Positions 1 through 7,686 of a DNA stretch of 22,277 nt are shown piece by piece; positions within the stretch are counted from its first letter, which is position 1, and every line of letters starts with the position of its first letter. The DNA comes from CAYOVG01 sp964407285 (GTDB taxonomy: Bacteria; Desulfobacterota; Syntrophobacteria; Syntrophobacterales; Syntrophobacteraceae): positions 1 through 22,277 of the forward strand of contig CAYOVG010000073.1 of assembly GCA_964407285.1 (NCBI GenBank), read 5' to 3'. The translations under genes were made by a program, and so were the position numbers. A model generated the notes under the pieces. That model had not been told where the DNA came from, ran no database searches, and saw only the letters and a list, made by a program, of their open reading frames with translations.

Positions 1-1864
1 CCCCGGCTGCCCTTCGACCGCGATCTCTTGCCGTATAGTCATCCGCACCTCTAGCCCAACCTCGATAGAAAGAGGCTTCGGCGACAAGAGCCGCCACTTC
101 GACTTTAGAGTCTATCCGGCGGGGTGATTCGGCTCTTTGTGTGCAATACGTCTCTACTTTCCCTTCATTAGACGACAAGGACTCCCCGGAAAGGTTATCA
201 ACTATTTCTTGCCACGTATGGCTACTTTCCACATCCTCCTGATTGCCTGCCCCCAGTATATCTCTAAGCTTTCGGATATACGAATTTGACGGTCCATATT
301 CCGCGGCTCGAACAGCCAACTGCAAAGCTTCGTCGCGGCCTGCTTTGCCCTTCTTCACAAGCAGGAATGCCAGACCCGTGCGCGCAACGACATTATCGGG
401 AAATCGCTCGACAGCCTCCCGGTAGACCGCCTCGGCCTCATCCAGGCGAGAAGACGCCCTCAGCGTCTCCGCCAGACCATTGCGCGCAAAGACATCGTTG
501 GGAAATCGCTCGACAGCCTCCCGGTAGACCGCCTCGGCCTCATCCAGGCGAGAAGACGCCCTCAGCGTCTCCGCCAGACCCGTGCGCGCAAAGACGTCGT
601 TGGGAAATCTTTTCCAAGAAACCCAGGCGTAGCACAGCGAATCCGAGATCTCACAACGTTGCTGGAGAATCTTCCTGAGCGTGCTCCATGCGTATGCGTT
701 TCCCGGCTCCAACCTTCGGGCCTCTTCAGCCCATTCCAGCGCCCGTGATGCATTGAAGGGAAGTACTCGGTCCGCAAAGCGGCAAAGCGAACGTACTATA
801 TTGAAAGTGTCTCCCGTTTCCTCGGCATACCGCCTCTGTTCGGCGAGCAACGTTTCGGCATCGGCCAGATATTGCAGATTACCGCTTTCCATGCAACCCG
901 CCAGTTCTTTCGCCCTCTGCGGCCAGTTTTGAACCTGCCAGATCGGTTTACCACGGCTGGAGCCGTATGGCCTCCTTCCGCTCTTTTCTTTGCGCACTCC
1001 TTGCGCAAGAACAGGAATAGCGCTCAAAACCCACTTTTGTGGACGCTCGGGCAATTCCAAAACTGCATTTAAACCATGTTCACACCAACGGGGTGAGTTC
1101 GGATATGCTGCCGCTGTCCGCACTGCAACACGGCGAAATGTTGATCCGGCGATGTTCTCCGGAATTCTGCCTTCTTCAATGAGTCTGTCGAAAGACTTTG
1201 CGAGGCGTAGCAGGCCATGTACGATCTCCGCACGAAGGGTGCCATCTTCCCGCGGATCGGCGGATTTGGCGCGGCGAAGTCCCAGCATTGCATAGCGTGC
1301 ATGATAGAATGGCACGCCTTCGGGTAGGTTGCACATACGATGCCAGAACGGCACGAGGGAGCGGTCTTCCCCCTGGAACTCGGCGACCACCGCCAGGTAG
1401 AGCCCTAATGGGTCTGCAGCCGGGGCAGTAGAAAAGGCGCCGAGAAATGCCTTGCGTTGATCAAAACGAGACTGAGTACGCAGAGCGGCGGCGCAATTCC
1501 GCATCCGCGCATCCTCCGACAACCCGGCACTGAATTCGACGACACCACACAAACAAACCCAGGCAGAGGACAGTGACACAGCATCACGATCAAAGCGTCC
1601 CCAGTTGTCTTCGACCCAACGAGAAAGAGCAACATCGAGCCGTGAGGCGAAATCTTCAGTGTTGCCCAACAGGTCGAGCCAACCGGAGAGCAACTGGCCC
1701 CTTTCGGTGAGGTTGAGCGCGTTGAAGTAGAACTCATTCCACAACAGCTTGTCGACGGCTGAATAGTCATCAACGTTAAACGTGGTCAGCCACCCAGCGG
1801 CATCTCGCCCGCCGAGCAATGCAACCCAGGATTCCGGCATACAAGGAAAGGATTGACTGCTCAT
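1..1864 (-). CDS. TPR-containing protein of unknown function (3' end outside window)
   Basis: The frame is open from an ATG at 1864 to the left edge, so 621 residues are visible and the C-terminus is missing. Residues 1 to about 400 are helical-looking and Trp/Leu-rich, with no family I recognise. Residues about 421-525 are tetratricopeptide units of 34 residues: two almost identical copies reading VFAR(T/N)GLAETLRASSRLDE, followed by a diverged third. No signal peptide or membrane segment is visible, so a cytoplasmic protein is likely. The start lies 2 bp after the stop of the upstream gene (1867..2943), so the two are almost certainly co-transcribed and translationally coupled. TPR arrays usually mediate protein contacts; the partner is unknown. 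The last visible stretch, after the TPRs, is polar and unassigned. The reading frame is secure; the function is open. Confidence 0.85.
   Translation of the reverse strand, partial: MSSQSFPCMPESWVALLGGRDAAGWLTTFNVDDYSAVDKLLWNEFYFNALNLTERGQLLSGWLDLLGNTEDFASRLDVALSRWVEDNWGRFDRDAVSLSSAWVCLCGVVEFSAGLSEDARMRNCAAALRTQSRFDQRKAFLGAFSTAPAADPLGLYLAVVAEFQGEDRSLVPFWHRMCNLPEGVPFYHARYAMLGLRRAKSADPREDGTLRAEIVHGLLRLAKSFDRLIEEGRIPENIAGSTFRRVAVRTAAAYPNSPRWCEHGLNAVLELPERPQKWVLSAIPVLAQGVRKEKSGRRPYGSSRGKPIWQVQNWPQRAKELAGCMESGNLQYLADAETLLAEQRRYAEETGDTFNIVRSLCRFADRVLPFNASRALEWAEEARRLEPGNAYAWSTLRKILQQRCEISDSLCYAWVSWKRFPNDVFARTGLAETLRASSRLDEAEAVYREAVERFPNDVFARNGLAETLRASSRLDEAEAVYREAVERFPDNVVARTGLAFLLVKKGKAGRDEALQLAVRAAEYGPSNSYIRKLRDILGAGNQEDVESSHTWQEIVDNLSGESLSSNEGKVETYCTQRAESPRRIDSKVEVAALVAEASFYRGWARGADDYTARDRGRRAAG
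401..604 (-). repeat. Two tandem 102-bp copies encoding 34-aa TPR units
   Basis: Bases 401-502 and 503-604 are adjacent direct copies differing at only about three positions (ATT versus CGT in one codon context, CAT versus CGT in another). The unit is exactly one TPR (34 codons), so the duplication keeps frame. A diverged partial copy lies at about 370-400. Identity this high in synonymous positions indicates a recent duplication or gene conversion. Confidence 0.9.
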
Positions 1865-1866
1865 AG

Positions 1867-2943
1867 CTACAACAAATCCCTATCGGTTATCGAGCCATAA
1901 TCGGCACGGTCCGTAAGCTGACGCAACCACTCGAGGTGATTGCAGCGAGCCGAACCAAGGTCTTCCGGAACCGGGGTGGTCACCTCGCCGACCCGAAACA
2001 GCTGTCCAACGCTCGGAACCATGAAAAGGTGCAATATCTCCCGAACTGGTTCCTCACCTGAACCGTTCGTAAAATCGACCACCCGGCCTCGATCCATCTC
2101 CCGTGGGGTCGGACAAAACACTTCGCAGAGCCTATGATCGATGACCGCGGGAACGGCCATGGGGCGACGATCGCCCTCTCCTCTGAACCGGGGAAGCTCC
2201 TTCACAGCGTAACGAAACAAGAAGACGCGACGCGGCAATCCTCCCGTCTGCCACTGGTTGATATGGTAAAGCCCCATCCGATCACGCAGCTTGTTCGGCC
2301 ATCCGGTATTGGCCGGATCGTTCAGGTCATCGATGAAGTCTTCGTAAAAGGCCGCGAAGACTGGCCTATGCTGACAACGAGGACCGGTGTACGCCTCTTC
2401 AAGGAGAAATGACAACTCTTGCCATGCGGGATTCGTCTCCCGCCGGTCGGCCACGATGCTTTCGCCGAGCGAATAGATGTATTCCTCATTCTCTCTGCTT
2501 TCCTTGCCTTCCAAAAGCCAGGCGATATCAGCCGCGGGGACGAGGCGAATGAGGTACGTCTGGAGATCTGTTTCCAGGAATGGAAACACCGCCAGGGACG
2601 ACCGAAAGGTTTCGGGGCACACCAGTGGATCATCCCGCTTTACGGCCTGATAATCGTGCATAACAGGCGGATTCAGAAAGACATGGCGTTCGAGGTACCT
2701 GTTATGCCATAAGTTCCATTCGCCGAAATCCGCCGGACCACCGCGCGGCAAATGCTCTGCATAGCTATCGACCCGCAAAGAGTCGAGGTGCTCCTCCATG
2801 ACAAAATTTCTTGGAATGAAGCGTTTGTTACCCGGTTCCCCGACGCCACCATGAGCATCAGTCCCGAAACCGAAATCCGACTGGTTTACCATGCTCATAA
2901 GGAAATCATGGAAATCCGGAGCGGTCTCCTTAAAGGCAGCCAT
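1867..2943 (-). CDS. Conserved-looking protein of unknown function, first gene of the TPR operon
   Basis: 358 residues from the ATG at 2943. This start is chosen because GGAGG sits 9 bases upstream; the frame is open further up (to 3018), but without a ribosome-binding site and through AT-rich, promoter-like DNA. The protein is soluble-looking, with no signal peptide or transmembrane helix, and rich in aromatic residues, Arg and acidic residues (for example DFGEWNLWHNRYLERHVFLN at about 72-91). I do not recognise a family, and no nucleotide-binding or nuclease motif stands out. The gene ends 2 bp before the TPR gene, so both probably act in one process. It is preceded by a promoter candidate and a short-stem hairpin. 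Confidence 0.82.
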   Translation of the reverse strand: MAAFKETAPDFHDFLMSMVNQSDFGFGTDAHGGVGEPGNKRFIPRNFVMEEHLDSLRVDSYAEHLPRGGPADFGEWNLWHNRYLERHVFLNPPVMHDYQAVKRDDPLVCPETFRSSLAVFPFLETDLQTYLIRLVPAADIAWLLEGKESRENEEYIYSLGESIVADRRETNPAWQELSFLLEEAYTGPRCQHRPVFAAFYEDFIDDLNDPANTGWPNKLRDRMGLYHINQWQTGGLPRRVFLFRYAVKELPRFRGEGDRRPMAVPAVIDHRLCEVFCPTPREMDRGRVVDFTNGSGEEPVREILHLFMVPSVGQLFRVGEVTTPVPEDLGSARCNHLEWLRQLTDRADYGSITDRDLL

Positions 2944-3000
2944 GCCGAACGACCTCCAATTCAAACATAATTTATGTGATGCAAGACCAACTTTCAAGAT

Positions 3001-3034
3001 AAAAAAAATAGCAGACACGGTATGGAAATACCGT
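3001..3034 (-). promoter_or_regulatory. Stem-loop with following U8 tract in the leader of the 1867..2943 gene
   Basis: On the minus strand ACGGTAT and ATACCGT form a perfect 7-bp stem around the loop TTCC (3017-3034). Eight bases later comes a run of eight T (3001-3008). Predicted transcription would start at or just before the stem. This could be a 5'-end stabilising hairpin or a weak attenuator; the T run is further from the stem than in a normal intrinsic terminator. Confidence 0.45.
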
Positions 3035-3039
3035 TTGAT

Positions 3040-3068
3040 TATTTACAACACATCACTCGGCAATGCAA
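3040..3068 (-). promoter_or_regulatory. Sigma70-type promoter candidate for the unknown/TPR operon
   Basis: On the minus strand TTGCAT (3063-3068) and TAAATA (3040-3045) are separated by 17 bases. Transcription would begin near 3033, about 90 bases upstream of the ATG at 2943. A second candidate lies further up, an extended -10 TGGTATAAT (core at 3144-3149) with no clear -35 box. Confidence 0.4.
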
Positions 3069-3076
3069 GCAATAAA

Positions 3077-3088
3077 TATAGTACTATA
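3077..3088. promoter_or_regulatory. Perfect 12-bp palindrome TATAGTACTATA
   Basis: It lies just upstream of the -35 box of the promoter candidate at 3040-3068, a place where a dimeric regulator could bind. The role is inferred from position and symmetry only. Confidence 0.3.
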
Positions 3089-3171
3089 CTACCAGAGATC
3101 CGGTATTTCCAATTAAACACCCGAATAGGGTTTTCTAAGCAGTATTATACCATAACCAGGAAGTTTTTGGT

Positions 3172-3341
3172 CCGACACCGCATACGGCATCGGGCAGTTC
3201 CAATCCATGCGGCCATTGATAACGGTTTCCGAACCACCTTTGCCGGCGTGGTTTTCTCCAGGGACTTCATGGTGTCCTTACTTGGGCATTCCGCTGTCAA
3301 GCTTCTCCCGTTGTTTCGTCATATCTCCCCTTACGAGGAGA
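3172..3341 (-). other. Cluster of four short hairpins, possible structured RNA or degraded element
   Basis: This is the distal half of a 494-bp gene-free gap (2944-3437). Four stems can be drawn: TCTCC/GGAGA at 3324-3341, GGAC/GTCC at 3262-3277, AACCAC/GTGGTT at 3232-3253, and a 9-bp stem with loop TATG at 3172-3193. The last stem is continuous only on the minus strand, where two pairs are G-U; on the plus strand they become mismatches, pointing to minus-strand RNA. It lies downstream of the TPR solenoid gene. No coding frame here looks genuine. It could be a 3' UTR structure, an intron remnant or an unknown RNA. Confidence 0.35.
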
Positions 3342-3437
3342 GGCATCAGTATCCGGCTGGATGCAGTTAAGCATTTGCGCACCGGATAATTGGACGAGTC
3401 TCAATCGAAGATGACCCGGGATTGTTACGGCATTATT

Positions 3438-6179
3438 TCAATCGACTCCCGGCTGCACTCCGGCAAGGCGCGCCTGCTCCTTCAGAGCAATTTCCAGATT
3501 CTGCTGGGTTTCCTCCCACTGCTGCGGCAGGCTCTCACGGGTTCTTACCTTCAGCGCCTCCCGAGAAGCCTCAACCGACCGAGCCAACAGGCGGGCGCCT
3601 TCCTCTCCCGATTGTCGCACCCCTTGCTCTAAAAGAGCGTTTCCCAGATTACTCTGAATTCCGGCCCATTGCTGTGGCAGGCTCTCACGGGTATACACTT
3701 TTAGTACTTCACGAAAAACCTCAACTGACTGAGCCAATAGACGCCCCCCCTCCTCACCCGATGTTCGCTTGCCTTGGAAGAGGAGCGCGTTTCCCATATT
3801 GTTCTGAGTTCCCGCCCAGTCCTGTGGCAGGTTCTTACGCGTATACACTTTCAGTGCTTCCTTATAAGCTTCAACGGACTGAGCCAATAGGCGAACCCCT
3901 TTCTCACCCTCTGTTCGAATCCCCTGCAACAGGAGTGCGTTTCCCAGATTGCTCTGGGTTCCGGCCCAGTCCTGTGGCAGGCTTTCACGAGTTCTGACTT
4001 TCAACGCTTCACGAAAAGCCTCAACGGACTGAGCCAGAAGACACGGAACGTCTCCACCACTTGCCCTCATTGCCTGCTCCGCAAGTACGATGCCCAGATT
4101 ACTCTGAGTCATGGCCCAATCTTGAGGCAGGCTCTCACGGGTTCTGACCCTCAATGACTCACGATAGGCTTCAGCCGACTGCGCCAGCAATTGGGCGCCT
4201 TGCGCACCACCCGCTCGAACACCTTGTTCTCTGAGTGCATTACCCAGATTATTCTGACTCCATGCCCAATCCTGCGGGAGGCTTTCTAAAGTCCTTACCT
4301 TCAGCGCTTCTCGATAAGCCTTAACAGACTGGGACAGCAATCGGATACTCTCCTCACCCGCTGTTCGAACCCCTTGCTCTGTGAGCACATTACCCAGGTT
4401 GTTCTGGATTCCGGCCCAATTCTGAGGCAGGCTTTCGCGCGTATACACCTTCAGCGCCTCGCGATAGGCATCAACAGACTGAGACAGGAGCCGCACACTC
4501 TCCTCGCTCCCCACGCGCTCAGCCTGTATCGCAAGCGCACTTCCTAAATTATTCTGGATTCCCGCCCACTGTTGCGGTGAGTCTTCGAGAGTTCGGATCA
4601 TCAATGCCTTTCGGAAGGCCTCAACCGACTGTGCCAGGAGAGCCACGCTTTCCTCTCCACTTGTTCGCACTCCTTGCTCTACGAAGACTCTTCCCAGATT
4701 GTTTTGAGCTGCAGCCCACTGTTGTGGCGAGCTATCGAGAGTTTGAATCCTCAGCGCCTCGCGAATTGCGTCAAGCGACTGGGCCAGCAGATAGACACTC
4801 TCCTCACCGCCTGTTCGCACTCCTTGCTCCACAAGTACAGCTCTCAAATTATTCTGGGTTCCCGCCCACTCTTGCGGCGAACTCTCCAGAGTTCGTAACT
4901 TCAAGGCCTCTCGATAGGCCTCGGCCGACTGAGCCAACAGGCGAACGCCTTCCTCACCTCCTACTCGCACTCCTTGCTCCTTGAGTGCGATTCCCAGATT
5001 ATTCTGGGCTCCCGCCCACTCTTGCGGTAGGCTCTCACGGGTATAAACCGTCAGTACCTCGCGAAAGATATCAACCGACTGAGCCAACAGGCGAACGCCT
5101 TCCTCACCTCCGACTCGCTCTCCTTGCTCCTTGAATGCGATTCCCAAATTATTCTGAACTCCCGCCCACTCTTGCGGTAGGCTCTCACGGGTATACACCG
5201 TCAGCGCCTCCCGATAAGACTCAACCGATTGGGCCAGGAATTCCCATACCTCATCACCCGCTACTCGGGTCCCCAAATTCAGGCAAGTATTTCCAATGCT
5301 TTTCTTAAGGGATGCCCAATTCTCGGATAACGCAGATTTGTCCATCTCATTCAGCGCCTTCTGATAACCGGCCAGCGCAGCTTGAAAATGATAAGCGTTG
5401 TAGTGAGCATCACCCGCGAGGCGATAATCGCGAATCACCCTCTCCTTGAGATCCTTTGTCTTTTCCCGAAGCGCCTCGACTTCCTTCTCGAAGGCCACAA
5501 GCTCCTTCTCATTTTGTTCCGCCGACTCGGTAAACTTCCGCGCGGCCTCGACAAAATTCTTCCTGTAGAAGGCAGCCAGACCAAGCTCATGGAGATTATC
5601 TCTCTTCGATTCAATTTCTTGCGCCCATTTGTCCAGTTCCGCTCTCACCTCGTTCACGCCAAGCCCATATTTCGACGCCCAATCCTTGAGATAGCGGCTG
5701 AAATCCGGAACCGGCTTCTCATCCTCGTTTCGCTGCAACACCTTGGCTTCGTTCGCCATATTCTCGATCAGGAGAGCGAATGCAGATCCACTCATGAATC
5801 GGTGAGAACCGAGAGCATCGAGGCGAACGATAATCGGATCTTTGAGAGGTTCCGCCGGGATTCTGGTTCTTCCCGCCGGTGGGTCAAGAATCTGGTACCC
5901 TTCCCTTTCCACAGCGAGGGTAACATTTTCTCCCGGCCTGAATTGATCGGGTAGGAAAAGGCGAAACCCGCCGTTGTCGGTGGTCACATCCGAGTCACCC
6001 GTCCCCTCGATACGAATGGTTGTGTTCCGGGCTGGAGCGAGTTCGTCGTGCCTGCCGACAATGTAGACGGCGCCTCTCAGTTCAAGCCGCGCCCAGGCCA
6101 GTGCCGGCAGATGGATGAGAAGGAGAAAAATGCAAAGAAAGATCTTCTCATGGAATATGTATCTTGCGGGCTTTGTCAT
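3438..6179 (-). CDS. Exported TPR-solenoid protein with N-terminal carboxypeptidase-regulatory-like domain
   Basis: 913 residues. Residues 1-30 are a signal peptide (basic start, hydrophobic IFLCIFLLLIHLPALAWA), so the protein is probably exported. Residues about 33-110 resemble a carboxypeptidase-regulatory-like beta-sandwich (LRGAVYIVG..., TTDNGGFRLFLP, a Gly-Tyr near the end). Residues about 150-285 are helical and charged, with two ordinary TPR-like helix pairs and a coiled-coil stretch. Residues 286-885 are twelve 50-residue units with consensus (E/D/Q)WAGTQNNLGNAL.EQG...GEE..RLLAQSVEAYREALKVRTRESLPQ; a partial thirteenth closes the protein. The ATG overlaps the stop of 6176..6871 as ATGA, so the two are coupled. 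A scaffold or receptor-like role at the membrane is inferred; no catalytic domain is visible. Confidence 0.9.
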   Translation of the reverse strand: MTKPARYIFHEKIFLCIFLLLIHLPALAWARLELRGAVYIVGRHDELAPARNTTIRIEGTGDSDVTTDNGGFRLFLPDQFRPGENVTLAVEREGYQILDPPAGRTRIPAEPLKDPIIVRLDALGSHRFMSGSAFALLIENMANEAKVLQRNEDEKPVPDFSRYLKDWASKYGLGVNEVRAELDKWAQEIESKRDNLHELGLAAFYRKNFVEAARKFTESAEQNEKELVAFEKEVEALREKTKDLKERVIRDYRLAGDAHYNAYHFQAALAGYQKALNEMDKSALSENWASLKKSIGNTCLNLGTRVAGDEVWEFLAQSVESYREALTVYTRESLPQEWAGVQNNLGIAFKEQGERVGGEEGVRLLAQSVDIFREVLTVYTRESLPQEWAGAQNNLGIALKEQGVRVGGEEGVRLLAQSAEAYREALKLRTLESSPQEWAGTQNNLRAVLVEQGVRTGGEESVYLLAQSLDAIREALRIQTLDSSPQQWAAAQNNLGRVFVEQGVRTSGEESVALLAQSVEAFRKALMIRTLEDSPQQWAGIQNNLGSALAIQAERVGSEESVRLLSQSVDAYREALKVYTRESLPQNWAGIQNNLGNVLTEQGVRTAGEESIRLLSQSVKAYREALKVRTLESLPQDWAWSQNNLGNALREQGVRAGGAQGAQLLAQSAEAYRESLRVRTRESLPQDWAMTQSNLGIVLAEQAMRASGGDVPCLLAQSVEAFREALKVRTRESLPQDWAGTQSNLGNALLLQGIRTEGEKGVRLLAQSVEAYKEALKVYTRKNLPQDWAGTQNNMGNALLFQGKRTSGEEGGRLLAQSVEVFREVLKVYTRESLPQQWAGIQSNLGNALLEQGVRQSGEEGARLLARSVEASREALKVRTRESLPQQWEETQQNLEIALKEQARLAGVQPGVD
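3525..5324 (-). repeat. Twelve 150-bp coding repeats (50-aa TPR-like units)
   Basis: The period is exactly 150 bp, seen for example in the recurrent GGCAGGCTCTCACGG ending at 3540 and 3690. Units are diverged in third positions but keep QNNLG and LLAQS blocks. Perfect phase with no indel over 1.8 kb shows selection on the protein repeat. Confidence 0.9.
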
Positions 6180-6871
6180 GGTTTCTTACGCTCCATCTTG
6201 AACGTGAGGCCGGTATTGCCCAAAGTAACATCCTGGCGGCGTGTTACAAAACCGTCTTTCTGAGCCATAATACGCACGGTAGCCTGTTTTGGCGCACCAA
6301 CCTTGAAGGAGAAATTTCCGAGATCGTCACTCCTGACGGCAACATTGAATTCAGGCAGACTTACCTGAACATCGGCAAGAGGATTTCCATTTTCATCCAG
6401 TATCGCGCCTGCCAGTGGTTGTTGTATAATCTCGACAGTTTCTACCTCTTCTGCCCTGGTATGGCTCGGGTCCGCAATGAGCGCCGGCGGATTCACAAGA
6501 TAAACAACCACGAACAAACCGAGGGCGCCGGTCGCCGAGATGAGTCCTTTACCCCAAAGCGGGAGGTTAACCTGCAAGAAACCGGGAATGGTCGCTCCAA
6601 AGGCGGCAGCCGCCAAGGAGAGCGCCACGCGAAATACGAATATTTGAGAGGGTGTCGGATGAGGGACCAGTATGGCTATAATAAGGAGCGACGCCAGAAA
6701 GATCAGACCGCTACCAACGGAAACAACCATTACCCAACCAGGAGTCTTTCCACTGTTCGTGTCGTTGGCTGCATTCTTCGGCGCTTTATTCCCACCGGTT
6801 GCGCGTTTGACGGTTTGTACGGCTTGTCCGGACAGGGACGGGCCGGTTCCGTCAACCGTCGACGCCTTCAT
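6176..6871 (-). CDS. Membrane protein with C-terminal carboxypeptidase-regulatory-like domain
   Basis: 231 residues from ATG 6871, chosen because an AAAGGA lies 11 bases upstream. The frame stays open to a TTG at 7051 (291 residues), with another ATG at 6943. The predicted transcription start near 7082 makes the longer TTG form possible, so the N-terminus is uncertain. In the 231-residue numbering there is a polar N-terminus, then three hydrophobic helices at about 46-69, 77-98 and 108-128, the second and third flanking GATIPGFLQVNLPLWGKG. A beta-sandwich domain follows at about 152-230 (GAILDENGNPLADVQVSLPE, SDDLGNFSFKV), of the CarboxypepD_reg type. Its stop overlaps the start of the exported TPR gene. 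I infer a membrane anchor or partner for that protein. Confidence 0.82.
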   Translation of the reverse strand: MKASTVDGTGPSLSGQAVQTVKRATGGNKAPKNAANDTNSGKTPGWVMVVSVGSGLIFLASLLIIAILVPHPTPSQIFVFRVALSLAAAAFGATIPGFLQVNLPLWGKGLISATGALGLFVVVYLVNPPALIADPSHTRAEEVETVEIIQQPLAGAILDENGNPLADVQVSLPEFNVAVRSDDLGNFSFKVGAPKQATVRIMAQKDGFVTRRQDVTLGNTGLTFKMERKKP

Positions 6872-7088
6872 GGACGCGTGGGTCCTTTCTCCCTGATCTT
6901 CTTTATCCTGCTCCTTCCGCGGCAAAGCATCACCCTTTCCCATAAGGTCCAGCGCATTGATGAATTGCGGACCTGCGCGTTTGCAGAGGTTGCCCGCTCT
7001 CCCAATAAATCCGGGAAGTATCCGGAATCCCGAAAACTCCAAGCCCGGCAATCAGATCCGATTGTTTGCTCTTCCATTTGCAGGGTTC

Positions 7089-7116
7089 AGTATATACAAT
7101 GGTAAATTCGTGTCAA
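7089..7116 (-). promoter_or_regulatory. Strong sigma70-type promoter for the envelope pair
   Basis: On the minus strand TTGACA (7111-7116) and TATACT (7089-7094) are 16 bases apart. Transcription would start near 7082 and read through 6871..6176 and 6179..3438. It is back to back with the promoter at 7155-7182. Confidence 0.65.
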
Positions 7117-7154
7117 CGAGACAGTGGTCCCCGTGTATGATGGGGGAAAACCGC

Positions 7155-7182
7155 TTGACATAAGTCGCCGTTATTCAATAAT
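7155..7182 (+). promoter_or_regulatory. Sigma70-type promoter for the hicB-like remnant
   Basis: TTGACA (7155-7160) and AATAAT (7177-7182) are 16 bases apart, giving a predicted start near 7190, about 60 bases before the ATG at 7253. Confidence 0.5.
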
Positions 7183-7252
7183 GCATTCGCGGACTGCCGC
7201 TGTATACGGGACACAGCTTCTTCACGTCCACAATCCCGGAGGAGATCCGGTT

Positions 7253-7480
7253 ATGGTATTGGAGTTCATTCATTCGGCGTTACGTCATGCCGAGTTCGAG
7301 ATACTGCCCGATGACGGCAGCCACCACGGTGAGATTTCGCAATGCGGCGGCGTTTACGCAAATGCGCGAACACTTGAAGAACGTAGGGAAGAATTGAGAC
7401 AGGTATTGTAAGAATGGACACTGTTTCGTTTATCCAGGAATCTCTCTTTACCCGTAATCGATGCGATAGAACCGGTCTGA
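7253..7480 (+). pseudogene. hicB: HicB-family antitoxin gene interrupted by a nonsense codon
   Basis: The ATG at 7253 follows GGAGGAGA with an 8-base spacer. The translation MVLEFIHSALRHAEFEILPD...GGVYANARTLEERREELRQVL has the HicB pattern: a partly degraded RNase-H-like fold and the ANA.TLEE.REEL helix. A TAA at 7409-7411 then stops it. The same frame continues EWTLFRLSRNLSLPVIDAIE to TGA at 7478-7480, which is the expected end of this HicB subgroup; family members usually have Glu at the stop position, so GAA to TAA is the simplest explanation. Translation could give a 52-residue stub. No hicA toxin gene is seen on either side, so this is an orphan remnant. The family assignment rests on remembered family patterns. 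Confidence 0.75.
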
Positions 7481-7581
7481 GACGCCTCCCGCGCATTCTG
7501 CCGGAAAACCGTTTCCTGAACGAGTTCCTTCTCCTATAATCGGACCGGATCGTGATCGTCGCATGAGGTTTTGACTGTCAC

Positions 7582-7604
7582 GCTTGCGAGGCAAGGACGC
7601 AAGC
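7582..7604. promoter_or_regulatory. Inverted repeat GCTTGCG-N9-CGCAAGC upstream of the sensor kinase
   Basis: Perfect 7-bp arms lie about 80 bp before the kinase start. It could be an operator or an mRNA hairpin; no regulator can be named. Confidence 0.3.
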
Positions 7605-7660
7605 CTGATACATACATGGTCACAAGTCGGTCAACAGCCCGGACAACGGAGAATGTCGCC

Positions 7661-7684
7661 GGTTCGATCATTAGAGGTTCGATC
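7661..7684 (+). repeat. Direct repeat GGTTCGATC (two copies, 15-bp period) at the kinase start
   Basis: Copies lie at 7661-7669 and 7676-7684. The second copy overlaps the kinase ribosome-binding site (AGAGG, 9 bases before the ATG at 7687), so anything bound here would affect translation or early transcription. It may also be a small duplication without function. Confidence 0.35.
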
Positions 7685-7686
7685 TT

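Noticed and set aside
2891..3370. 159-codon plus-strand frame in the gap between the two left operons
   Set aside because: No ribosome-binding site; it overlaps the start of the minus-strand gene, the AT-rich control region and the hairpin cluster, and resembles no protein I know.
6868..7077. 69-codon minus-strand frame whose stop overlaps the ATG at 6871 as ATGA
   Set aside because: Its product is not protein-like, and the frame of the membrane protein is open through the same bases. It could be a leader ORF, but the evidence is too thin.
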